Shown piece after piece: positions 20,965 to 29,348 of a stretch of DNA of 29,348 nucleotides. The translations under genes were made by a program, and so were the position numbers. Below the pieces are notes generated by a model. That model was not told the DNA's origin and made no database searches. It was given only the letters and a program-made list of their open reading frames with translations. Source of the DNA: a virus; IMG/VR virus record IMGVR_UViG_3300024344_000092, positions 1 to 29,348 of that record. One strand, given 5' to 3'. How positions within the stretch are numbered: position 1 is the first letter of the stretch; each line of letters opens with the position of its first letter.

Positions 20965-22803
20965 ATGGTACGAAGAAAACCAGAAGATATAGTGAGATTA
21001 GTGGATAGTCACTATACAGCAACAGAACCACTAAGACAAAGAATGCAAGATGACCATTCTTTATACAGATTAGACCCATATGATGCTGGTGAAGGATACC
21101 AGTCATATACATCTAATGAACCACATAACTATGCACAAAAAATTATTGGTTGGATTACTGGTGCAGAAATGACTGTACGTATACCACATGACCAGGCTGA
21201 CCCAGACTTACGTGAAAAAAATGACATGAAAGAACGGTTTATGATTGGCGTTTTAAAATCAGCCGATGAAAGATTATGCCGAATGATGATGCCATCTATC
21301 CGAGACCAACTAGCTTGGTACGCTTCACTGCGTGGCTGGTATGCTGGCAGAGCAATTCTTGCAAAAAATAAAGATGGAAGCACTCATGTAGATATAACTC
21401 CATGGGATCCAATGCACACATACTGGAGTGTTGGAGCCGATGGACTTGAATGGGCTTGCCATAAAGTACCAAAAACCAGAGACCAAATACTTGCACAATA
21501 TGGTATAGAAATAGACTTTGCTGGGAACTATAGTGCAGAAGGTATTGATGTTTATGATTTTTACGACAAAGAAATGAACACTATTATTATTCACTCTGGA
21601 GATGCAGAAAGTGCAAACATCAGAGTAGTAAAGAAACAAACAAAACATGGAGCTGACCAGGTTCCTGTTTTCTTAGGTCCGATAGGTTCCAACCCTTACA
21701 TCGTGGCTATGACTCACACCAATATGGATGATACTATAGCTGATGTAGGGGAAGGTATTTTTACTGCGACTAGAGATTTATACGACAAGCATAATCTTAT
21801 GATGTCAACAATGTTAGAATTAACAGCCAGATCAAGACGACAAGGATTAATCGTCAGGTCTCGTGATGGTTCTAAAACCCTTGATGAAGACCCATACTTG
21901 GAAGGTTCAGAGATTGCATTATCTCAAAATGAGAATGTTGAACCATTAGGATTACTAGAAGTTGCAAAAGAAACTGGAGCCTTTATGTCTTTGGTTTCTG
22001 GGGAAATGCAACGTGGTGGAATACCTTACTCAGTATACGGAGATGTACAATTTCAGCTATCAGGATTTGCTATTAATACGTTAAGGCAAGGTGTTGAGAC
22101 GGTAGTTAGTAAATATTTAAAGGGTGTAGAAAAAGCATACGAAATGATATTTAATCTAATATCTGACCAGTATGCAAATGGTGCATTTGAATCATTAGAA
22201 CTATCAGGTATGGACAGAAACAGAACATATTTTACAGAAACCATAGAACCAGAAATGCTAAAAGGCACTGGTTCTCCAATCGTAAATCTTGTCGGACAAC
22301 TCCCACAAGACGACATGACCAGATACTCAATGGCACAGATTGCAAGGGAAGGGCCAACGCCACTCTTGTCAGATCGAGCGATTAGAGATAGAATCTTAGC
22401 CATACAGGATGCAGACCAAATGGACGACTCCATTAAGGAACAGATGGCCGAGACGATGTTGCCTGAAGCAGCACTATGGACATTACTCCGTGCGGCAGAG
22501 CGACAAGGCAGAGAAGACTTAGTTAATTTTTATGTGGGAGAATTATCGAACGTATTAATGCAGAAAAGGCAGGCTGCTCAAATGATGCAACAACAAGCCG
22601 CTCAGCAACAAATGATGCAAGAGCAACAAATGGCTGCACCACAAGGACCACCACCTCAACAAGGCGAAGGTGGCCCACCAACCGCAGACCCAAGAGTTAT
22701 GCCTAACGCTATGATGGGGGTTCCACCTCCAGCACCAACACCACAAGCAGGTCCAAATGTTCCTCCAGGAACTCCAAGACCTGGGGCACAAGGAGGAATG
22801 TAA
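20965..22803 (+). CDS. portal protein
   Basis: 612 aa, immediately after terL with no gap. The N-terminal EDIVRLVDSHYTATEPLRQR, the SYTSNEPHNYAQKIIGWITG and DVDITPWDPMHTYW-like segments, and a long helical stem region (VVSKYLKGVEKAYEMIFNLI) fit portal proteins. Residues ~530-612 are a Gln/Met/Pro/Gly low-complexity tail (MMQQQAAQQQMM), probably flexible inside the capsid. It forms the dodecameric DNA channel. Confidence 0.82.
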   Translation: MVRRKPEDIVRLVDSHYTATEPLRQRMQDDHSLYRLDPYDAGEGYQSYTSNEPHNYAQKIIGWITGAEMTVRIPHDQADPDLREKNDMKERFMIGVLKSADERLCRMMMPSIRDQLAWYASLRGWYAGRAILAKNKDGSTHVDITPWDPMHTYWSVGADGLEWACHKVPKTRDQILAQYGIEIDFAGNYSAEGIDVYDFYDKEMNTIIIHSGDAESANIRVVKKQTKHGADQVPVFLGPIGSNPYIVAMTHTNMDDTIADVGEGIFTATRDLYDKHNLMMSTMLELTARSRRQGLIVRSRDGSKTLDEDPYLEGSEIALSQNENVEPLGLLEVAKETGAFMSLVSGEMQRGGIPYSVYGDVQFQLSGFAINTLRQGVETVVSKYLKGVEKAYEMIFNLISDQYANGAFESLELSGMDRNRTYFTETIEPEMLKGTGSPIVNLVGQLPQDDMTRYSMAQIAREGPTPLLSDRAIRDRILAIQDADQMDDSIKEQMAETMLPEAALWTLLRAAERQGREDLVNFYVGELSNVLMQKRQAAQMMQQQAAQQQMMQEQQMAAPQGPPPQQGEGGPPTADPRVMPNAMMGVPPPAPTPQAGPNVPPGTPRPGAQGGM

Positions 22804-25383
22804 ATGACAATGTACGGGCCATTAGGCGGAGTAGGTTTTAATTTGCCAGGAGGATTACCTTCTGACGACAATCCAATAAATAATAGAAGAACAAGGCGTG
22901 GCGGTGCTGGAAGTTCTATGGGAAATATTTCAGATATTCCCACTGCTTTTTCAAACGTTACAAACCAAACACTACAATATGATTTTGGAGAATTTGATGA
23001 AGGAGATGGGGAGTTCTATATGGAGCTTGACATAGATGCATCTTTGGATGAATTTATGGCAGAAAAAGCAGCTTACCAGATTCAAATGGCTGGCTCGATA
23101 GACCCAGTTACATTAATTGGTGTGTCAAGAATAGATACCGATTGGGGAATGGGTTTAACTGTAGATCAAATATTGCAAGTTGTTGAAGAATATCCAGGCA
23201 TAGCTGCAGGATTTGATATGAATTCAAACACAGATGATCTTGAAGGTGCTGACGTTTTGTACTTTGACCGCGGGTTTGGAGATAGTTATAACCAAATAGA
23301 AACAAAATTAACTCAATCCGATTTAACTACAAATGATGTTATTAAGTCTTCACAATTTGAAAACTTAACAGATATGGTATTTGATGGTTCTTTAATAACT
23401 GAAGGTGATAGTTTAGAGTCAAGTATTGTTGACAATAGTATTATTGCTATAGCAAATGAAAAAGCAGCAGCAGCTCTTGCAGATCAAGCTGCTACACAAG
23501 AAGCAACCACAGGCACGGTTAGTGGAACAACAACAACCCAAATGAATGCGGCTTTAGGTGCAATTCGAGATACTAAACCAACCAGTGATTTATACAAAAT
23601 ATATAAAAGCAACCCACAAGGTTTTGAGCGGTTTATTACAACGATAGAAAATTATACACCAGAAATGAAACCAGAGGATGTTGATCTATTTTTAACAGAG
23701 TTGGGAGCTTCTAACTCTTATGGACAAGATGTAGAACAGCCATTAAGAATAGCTCAACAAAGTTTCTTTAACGCTTGGGACCCAATGGATGGGTTTAAAA
23801 CTGACGCTGATTGGACACCGCCTGCGTATTATACCGAAGCCGAAAGTCTAGAAAAAATAGACGAACATGAGCAAGGTTTAATAGAATACCAAAAAGAATT
23901 AGAAGCGGCAGCAGTTACTGTAGACGATATATTTAAAAAGAAAACAATAGATACCCCAGTAGGTGGCAGTCTTGCTGTTCCAGACTTTCAATTTACCTTT
24001 CCTAAGGGTCGGAAAGGTGCATTTAAATTTGGATTTGGCCCAGGTGAAACTCCTAAAGATTTTGCCGAAGAGTTTGCGTCCGATCCTGAAATGATTAGAA
24101 AGTTTATGGCAGGTATGAAAGTTGGATTGCCAACAGACGAATTTGGCATAGAGCTTGGAGACCCTAATTTCTTTCAAGGATACGGATCAGGGTTTATTCC
24201 AGACGAAGATGGTTTAATGGGAGGATTTACGCAAGACCAATATAATACTTTAATAAAACAAAGCAATGAAGTTGGTGATATAAAAAGCGATTTATTAGCC
24301 GAACGAGACCAGTTTCTTGAAGCCGACCCAGAATATATTGCCAACGGACAATTAGCATCAGGAGCAGGTGGTACAATTGCAGAAATGGCAAAAGCAAGAC
24401 AAGAAAGAATTGAAGGATTGCCTTTGTCTGAAAAATTATTAGGAGATGAAATTTACATGGAAAGTGTTCCTGATGAAGGAATATCGCCTGAAGACATTCA
24501 GGTGTATGGGGGGACAACAGATCAACCAGGGGCTACAGCTATAGATTTTAGAGAGTTCGGAGATCAAGGAGTTACTGGAGGCATTGATCCAACAACAGAC
24601 AAAATAGACGCTGCGGTTTCTTATGAAAACCTTCCAGAATCTAAAGTCATTACAGATGAGCAGGGTAATCAAAGAACTGTTCTGGTCGACCCAAAAACAC
24701 AAGAAATTATATCTGAAGGTTCAATGCAAGGGCAGCCTAGTACAGGTGGAACAATGACAGCTCCTTTTGGAGCATTTTCTACTGAAGCAGGTGTTGACCC
24801 TTCAGAGTTTTTTACACCAGAACAGCAATTTTTACAATATGCACAAAGAGCAACTGCACCTGGCTCGCCAATGAGAAGAGCTTTTTACGGATTACAAAAC
24901 CCTTTAATGCAACAATATTATTTAACAGGTAGAGGTACTGATCCACGATATGGTGGAGCTCCAGAGTTTCAAAGCTTTGGCGATTTTGCTGCACAATATC
25001 AACGAGGTGGAATAGACAATCAACAGATACGAGGGTTAGCTGAAGAAGCAGCAAAGATTGCTTCTATGAGTGGCGATGAGTATTTTGATTATAAGTACGC
25101 ACCAGGGAATACTGACTTCCAACAACAAAGAATAGAAACGATAAGAGAAAGATATAAAAACCCAGAAGACAGACAAAACTTAGCAAGGTTTTTAGCCACA
25201 CAAAGACAAGGTGGTGGGGTGTATGGTGGACTTATAGGTCAAACGCTAGGCTCATCAATTGACGAAATGGCAAATGTGTATGCTTCTAAATTCCCTACAG
25301 GTGGGGAGTCTCGAAACTTTTTAAATTATTTTTTGCAACAGACTGGAAGAAAACCAAACGGACAAACAACTAACGGAGTGTAA
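22804..25383 (+). CDS. probable virion protein, 859 aa, unknown
   Basis: It starts MTMYGPLGGVGFNLPGG directly at the portal stop. The protein is acidic and Gln/Gly/Pro-rich with no transmembrane segment, and has long disordered linkers (DQAATQEATTGTVSGTTTTQ). A C-terminal region with EFFTPEQQFLQYAQR, GLQNPLMQQYYLTG and FQSFGDFAAQY resembles part of the next gene product. The position between portal and the giant protein suggests a head-inside or ejection protein rather than the major capsid protein. No family recognised. Confidence 0.72.
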   Translation: MTMYGPLGGVGFNLPGGLPSDDNPINNRRTRRGGAGSSMGNISDIPTAFSNVTNQTLQYDFGEFDEGDGEFYMELDIDASLDEFMAEKAAYQIQMAGSIDPVTLIGVSRIDTDWGMGLTVDQILQVVEEYPGIAAGFDMNSNTDDLEGADVLYFDRGFGDSYNQIETKLTQSDLTTNDVIKSSQFENLTDMVFDGSLITEGDSLESSIVDNSIIAIANEKAAAALADQAATQEATTGTVSGTTTTQMNAALGAIRDTKPTSDLYKIYKSNPQGFERFITTIENYTPEMKPEDVDLFLTELGASNSYGQDVEQPLRIAQQSFFNAWDPMDGFKTDADWTPPAYYTEAESLEKIDEHEQGLIEYQKELEAAAVTVDDIFKKKTIDTPVGGSLAVPDFQFTFPKGRKGAFKFGFGPGETPKDFAEEFASDPEMIRKFMAGMKVGLPTDEFGIELGDPNFFQGYGSGFIPDEDGLMGGFTQDQYNTLIKQSNEVGDIKSDLLAERDQFLEADPEYIANGQLASGAGGTIAEMAKARQERIEGLPLSEKLLGDEIYMESVPDEGISPEDIQVYGGTTDQPGATAIDFREFGDQGVTGGIDPTTDKIDAAVSYENLPESKVITDEQGNQRTVLVDPKTQEIISEGSMQGQPSTGGTMTAPFGAFSTEAGVDPSEFFTPEQQFLQYAQRATAPGSPMRRAFYGLQNPLMQQYYLTGRGTDPRYGGAPEFQSFGDFAAQYQRGGIDNQQIRGLAEEAAKIASMSGDEYFDYKYAPGNTDFQQQRIETIRERYKNPEDRQNLARFLATQRQGGGVYGGLIGQTLGSSIDEMANVYASKFPTGGESRNFLNYFLQQTGRKPNGQTTNGV

Positions 25384-25385
25384 GT

Positions 25386-25733
25386 ATGGCAGTAAACAAC
25401 AATAATTCATTTTCGCAATGGGGTTCATTATCGCCAGATATAGGCAGAATGGCTTTGTCTCAAATGCCACAAGCTGCGTATATGGATTACGCACAACGCA
25501 CGTTTGGTGATCGTGGAAGAAGAAGTAGGTTCGCACAACAAGCATATGGCGATGTGTACAATCAATATTTAGGAGAAATCGGTCGATCTTTGCGAGAAGG
25601 TCAAGCACCTGCAACATTTGAAGATTTTCTTTCTACCGATCCTTTTACAAAACGATATAGCCAGTTACCACAATACGATCGTGGTGTAACACAAACTATG
25701 ACTAATCCAAGAACGAGGTTTATCTTTTACTAA
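25386..25733 (+). CDS. 115-aa probable virion protein
   Basis: It starts MAVNNNNSFSQWGSLSPDIG. Its middle (AAYMDYAQR, FAQQAYGDVYNQYLGEIG, APATFEDFLSTDPF) follows the same order of motifs as the C-terminal part of the 859-aa protein, suggesting a shared module. The stop overlaps the next start as TAATG. Probably a structural partner. Confidence 0.66.
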   Translation: MAVNNNNSFSQWGSLSPDIGRMALSQMPQAAYMDYAQRTFGDRGRRSRFAQQAYGDVYNQYLGEIGRSLREGQAPATFEDFLSTDPFTKRYSQLPQYDRGVTQTMTNPRTRFIFY

Positions 25734-28700
25734 TGGTACAAGATGATAAAAATGTTTTTCAACGAGTATGGGGTAGCACACCAGTGCAAACCTTTTTTGA
25801 TTATCCTGGATACATCAGGGATGAAGGTATTCAGCGTTATATGGAAACAAAAGAAGCGTTTAATGAACAAGGATTCCTTGGTGGTTTAGGGCACATAGGA
25901 AGAGAAGCATTAAGCGATGTTGTTGGTAGCCCAATTAACCCTGCAAACTTAGCAGCATCTTTGTTAACAGGTGGAAGGTTTCCTAATGATTTAGCAGATT
26001 ATATCGACCCATCTAGTGAAACTAAAATAGGCGGTTTGCTTGAAAATGCATATGAAGCTCATAGGCAAACATATGGTAAAGACCCATCTATGGCAGAAAA
26101 ATATGACATTATGCAAAACGTGCAAAACGAAATTAATCCTTGGCTTGCAGAAACTATACCTATAGCAGGTATGGATGTAACAAAGCGAGGGTTAGTTGGA
26201 TTACCTGTTGAAGGAGCTGTGTTAGCAGGAGAAATTGCTTTAACAGGTGGAATGGCAGCAGTTGCTAAAAGCCTAGGTAAAAAGGGTGCAAGAGAAGCTG
26301 TAGAAAAAGCACCTCAGACATTAGCAGGTAAAGCTAAACGAGGAGCAACAAACGCAGCACGAGAATCAGCAAGGCAATCTTTATTAATACCAAAGCGTGT
26401 AGATGATGCTATTGGTACTGTTTTTAAATATACAATTGGTAAGCCTTTACAATATGGAGCTAAAGGAGTTTTAGCCTCAGTTAAAGGTGGGCAATACGCT
26501 CTAGAAATTGTTAACAGAAAAGCATTAAACAAGTTGCAAGAGCAAAATATGTTAGAAGGAGACGCAGGGGTAAAACTTAACGAAGCAAACGATAAAGCGT
26601 GGGGTAAACATTGGTACACAACTGAGCAACCCAAAGACTTTAGTGTTACAGAAGAAACAACAGACCGATCTAGATTTGCACCTATAGACTTGGAATTACC
26701 AAGAGTAAGTTTCTTTGACACATTCAGAGCGTGGTTTCCTACAGTGTTTGGTAAAGAAGGCACAGGAGTGGCTTCTATGCAAGCAATAAAACAATTAAAA
26801 GATTTAAAAGTAAAAACAACAGACCAAGGGCTACAAATCGCTGAAGCAGACAGAGAAAAGTTTAGATATTTGTTATCTCTTGCAGGTAATGAAGAAATGT
26901 TTGGAAAGACTGTTGTGGGGGAAGTTCCAACTATAGAACAAGTAGAAAGATATGGTCCACAAGCATTAAACAATATTCATGTAATCGATGATGGTTTAGA
27001 CGCAAGGGGACTTGTAGTTCCAGGATCAATAACCTTTCACAAATTAGTAGAAATCAATCCTAAAGGTAGTGGCGAAATCCCATTTAACGAATTAAAAAGA
27101 TTAGGTGTTAAAATTACAACTAAACCTGAATACCAAGTAGATGAAAAAACAGGTGAGCTTATATTAAGAAATGGGCAGCCAATAGAAATAGAGGCTAAAC
27201 GAAGATATTATGTTAATGCTGCAGATTTAAACACAAAAGGCCCAGGATTGGGAGATGTTATTGAAGATTTTGACCATGAAAATTCCCCTTGGGATGCTCC
27301 TCTTAAAGCGTTGGCTGCAAGAGTTACTGATAACCTGTTGCAACCTAAAGTTCTAGGAGTTACGAGTAGTGACAGTGATGCATTCTTTATAGATATAGGC
27401 AATGGTGTTAGAAAATATAAAAACGATGAATTAACACTGCATGAAGTTGTAGGCGAAATGCGAACAATATTGCAAAAAACTGAAAACGAAGCAGCTATGC
27501 AAAGAATGACTGGACCTTTTACAAGAGACCTTGCTCGTGTTTTTGGCGATGATGGTTTAATGATTGAAGGCGTAGGGTCTACATATGCACCTAGGTTAGC
27601 ATTAGAAATAAATCAAGAAACAGGACAACGCTCGTTAAGGCGAGAAGCACCTGGTACTCGAGGCCCAGGTAGCGAAGCATGGTTAATGCACACAGGTAAA
27701 AAACTTGCAAATATAGCAGATGCAAACCACGCTATACATAGAATGATTATTGACAATCGTGCAAAAAACATTCAATCAGATTTTGCTAAAAAATTCTCTA
27801 CCATGCTAGGGTTAAAGCACGGAAGTATTGCAGACTTGGTAGGCAACAATGTCTATGACCAAACTGCTAAAAGTCTTGATAATGTTAAAGACTTGTTAAT
27901 TGATATTTCTACAGGGGTAAGAAAAGTCCCAGGTAAAGCAAAATTAGGTACATTGCACGCACCGTTTAAAGAAATTGTAGAAAAAATAGACGAAATAACT
28001 GAATCAAGACTAGAAGCACAATTTACATTAGACACAGGTGGCACAATGATAAATGGCGAATATGTTCTTGGTGCTGAAAAAATAATTAGGAAAGAACAAC
28101 GAAGGTTAAGAGGGATAGTAAGAGAAGTTAGTGCATTAATTAATGCAAAAACCAAAACAAAATTTACACCGATTTTAACAAAAGGACAAAAGAGAGAGTT
28201 AAATGCATTTTTAAGAAAGGCAAGAGAAGGGATTGATGCTGTTGACACAAAGGTTGCAGATGGTCTAGCAGTTGTTAAATCTTTTAAATCAGATGGATAT
28301 TATTTCCCAGATGAATTGCACGATACTTTAACACGAACTGTTGAAGAAATATATAAAACAAACCCTATGGGTAAAGAAGGTGCTTTAAGGCAACTAAACG
28401 GAATGATGAGAACGTTTGGTGCGACAGGTGACATGAGTGCTGTAGCAATACAAGCAATTATACCTGTTATGGAAAATCTTAAATCAAAAGCTTTAAGGGC
28501 AGGAACTGCAAGAGCAAGCCTTGGTGTTATTAACCAAGGAGATTCGATTACAGCTATGGGGGACATGGTTAGGGCGTTTGGGAATGAAGAATATATTGGT
28601 CAATGGCTAGTAAGGCAAGACGCTTTTGCAAGAGCAAATGGGCTTCTTAATATAGACGATGCACTTAGGTCAGGTGTTGGGTTAGGTGGGCAAAGTGATT

Positions 28701-29348
28701 ACTTCGTTAATGCTAACCAATGGGGAATCTTTTCTACATTACCTATATTAAAAAGGTTAAGACCTTTTGATAGGGCATTTTCTGGGCTTGGAACGTTTGT
28801 TCGTTGGACAACTTGGAGTGGTGAAGCACAGCTAGAAATGCTTGAAAAAGGCATGACAAAACAAGAATTTATGGATAGTGGAAGAGCTGCAGAAATAGCA
28901 TCTGCTGCTAATAAAATAACAGGACTTGGAAGAAGTGGCTTTGGAGGTAACGCAGGAGAATTCTTGCTGTTTGCCCCAAGATTTTTCAAAGCTAGATTAG
29001 ACACACTTAGTGGTGCATTAGAAGGTTTAGCTAAAAATGATCAAGCTTCTTTGGAACAAGCTGTTATTAGAAAATACATGGCATCATTTATAGGAATGGG
29101 AACAATGCTAACGGTAGGCATTAACTCAATGCTAGGAGAAGAAACAGACTTTGTCCCTTGGCGACAAAATGAATCTACAGGAGAATGGTATTTTAATCCC
29201 AACTTTATGCGTACGCACATGGGAGATTTAGATATTAGCTTTTTAGGAACATGGGACACTATGTTGCGATTAGCATCTACTCCAGCAATGCTTTCTTTAA
29301 ACCAAATAAATGATGGACAAATGTTTGATGGAGAAAAACTACTAGGCG
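25733..29348 (+). CDS. giant polyvalent-type virion protein (3' partial)
   Basis: The frame starts ATG GTA CAA GAT GAT at the TAATG overlap with the previous gene and stays open for more than 1,200 codons to the right edge. The N-terminal part has Gly/Ala hydrophobic segments (VEGAVLAGEIALTGGMAAVA) able to insert in membrane. The distal part (TGLGRSGFGGNAGEFLLFAP, RFFKARLDTLSGAL, YMASFIGMGTMLTVGINSML) resembles large polyvalent-protein-associated domains of internal virion proteins. It probably enters the host with the DNA. No enzymatic motif was identified in the visible part. Confidence 0.78.
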   Translation, partial: MVQDDKNVFQRVWGSTPVQTFFDYPGYIRDEGIQRYMETKEAFNEQGFLGGLGHIGREALSDVVGSPINPANLAASLLTGGRFPNDLADYIDPSSETKIGGLLENAYEAHRQTYGKDPSMAEKYDIMQNVQNEINPWLAETIPIAGMDVTKRGLVGLPVEGAVLAGEIALTGGMAAVAKSLGKKGAREAVEKAPQTLAGKAKRGATNAARESARQSLLIPKRVDDAIGTVFKYTIGKPLQYGAKGVLASVKGGQYALEIVNRKALNKLQEQNMLEGDAGVKLNEANDKAWGKHWYTTEQPKDFSVTEETTDRSRFAPIDLELPRVSFFDTFRAWFPTVFGKEGTGVASMQAIKQLKDLKVKTTDQGLQIAEADREKFRYLLSLAGNEEMFGKTVVGEVPTIEQVERYGPQALNNIHVIDDGLDARGLVVPGSITFHKLVEINPKGSGEIPFNELKRLGVKITTKPEYQVDEKTGELILRNGQPIEIEAKRRYYVNAADLNTKGPGLGDVIEDFDHENSPWDAPLKALAARVTDNLLQPKVLGVTSSDSDAFFIDIGNGVRKYKNDELTLHEVVGEMRTILQKTENEAAMQRMTGPFTRDLARVFGDDGLMIEGVGSTYAPRLALEINQETGQRSLRREAPGTRGPGSEAWLMHTGKKLANIADANHAIHRMIIDNRAKNIQSDFAKKFSTMLGLKHGSIADLVGNNVYDQTAKSLDNVKDLLIDISTGVRKVPGKAKLGTLHAPFKEIVEKIDEITESRLEAQFTLDTGGTMINGEYVLGAEKIIRKEQRRLRGIVREVSALINAKTKTKFTPILTKGQKRELNAFLRKAREGIDAVDTKVADGLAVVKSFKSDGYYFPDELHDTLTRTVEEIYKTNPMGKEGALRQLNGMMRTFGATGDMSAVAIQAIIPVMENLKSKALRAGTARASLGVINQGDSITAMGDMVRAFGNEEYIGQWLVRQDAFARANGLLNIDDALRSGVGLGGQSDYFVNANQWGIFSTLPILKRLRPFDRAFSGLGTFVRWTTWSGEAQLEMLEKGMTKQEFMDSGRAAEIASAANKITGLGRSGFGGNAGEFLLFAPRFFKARLDTLSGALEGLAKNDQASLEQAVIRKYMASFIGMGTMLTVGINSMLGEETDFVPWRQNESTGEWYFNPNFMRTHMGDLDISFLGTWDTMLRLASTPAMLSLNQINDGQMFDGEKLLG

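Noticed and set aside
26314-26973. 219-aa leftward frame opposite the giant virion protein
   Set aside because: It is antisense to a continuous long coding frame and has Ser/Pro/Leu-rich composition typical of a mirror frame. No promoter or ribosome site.

Overview
This window looks like part of an AT-rich marine tailed bacteriophage genome. The evidence is a terminase and portal pair, a long tail fibre with repeated ELNxLDG motifs and a C-terminal S74-type chaperone, and two small basic proteins of kinds common in marine phages (a DUF6321-like protein and a short MAKRGLYAN protein). There is also an operon-like string of tightly overlapping small genes. No integrase, CI-like repressor, tRNA, IS element or CRISPR array was recognised. 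The host cannot be named from the sequence; Gram-negative-type sigma70 promoters and Shine-Dalgarno sites are visible.

Layout: (1) Bases 1-5301, rightward: end of a late block. It holds the tail fibre (open at the left edge), a 51-aa membrane peptide, a 167-aa protein with a strong internal start, and a 458-aa membrane-anchored beta-rich protein. (2) Bases 5302-5740: convergent junction with an apparent bidirectional terminator and one doubtful 63-aa leftward gene. (3) Bases 5741-17996, leftward: an early/replication block of about 29 genes, mostly joined by TAATG or TAAAATG stop/start overlaps. Near its promoter are short acidic or Cys-rich proteins of unknown role and a GP88-family protein. 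Further on are a C5 cytosine methyltransferase, an excisionase-like HTH protein, a probable SSB, an RNA polymerase alpha-CTD-like protein, a RecB-like nuclease, a RepA-like ATPase/helicase, a sigma-region-4-like protein and a Holliday-junction-resolvase-like nuclease. (4) Bases 17997-19132: a 1.1-kb non-coding divergent control region with the main leftward promoter, a GC-rich island, hairpins, and an iteron-like GTAAC/GTTAC cluster beside a very AT-rich stretch. It is the best candidate for the replication origin. (5) Bases 19133-29348, rightward: small and large terminase, portal, two proteins of unknown fold and a giant polyvalent-type virion protein open at the right edge.

Working together: the leftward block appears to supply helicase loading, ssDNA protection, recombination and resolution, DNA methylation and host transcription takeover. 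It lacks any recognisable DNA polymerase or primase, so replication probably borrows the host replisome at the 18.8-kb region. The most noteworthy items are the co-encoded alpha-CTD-like and sigma-4-like proteins, a potential pseudoknot that may control the ribosome-binding site of the GP88 gene, a tail-fibre duplication whose two copies keep the protein but change most codons, and a 56-bp imperfect repeat at both ends of the leftward block.
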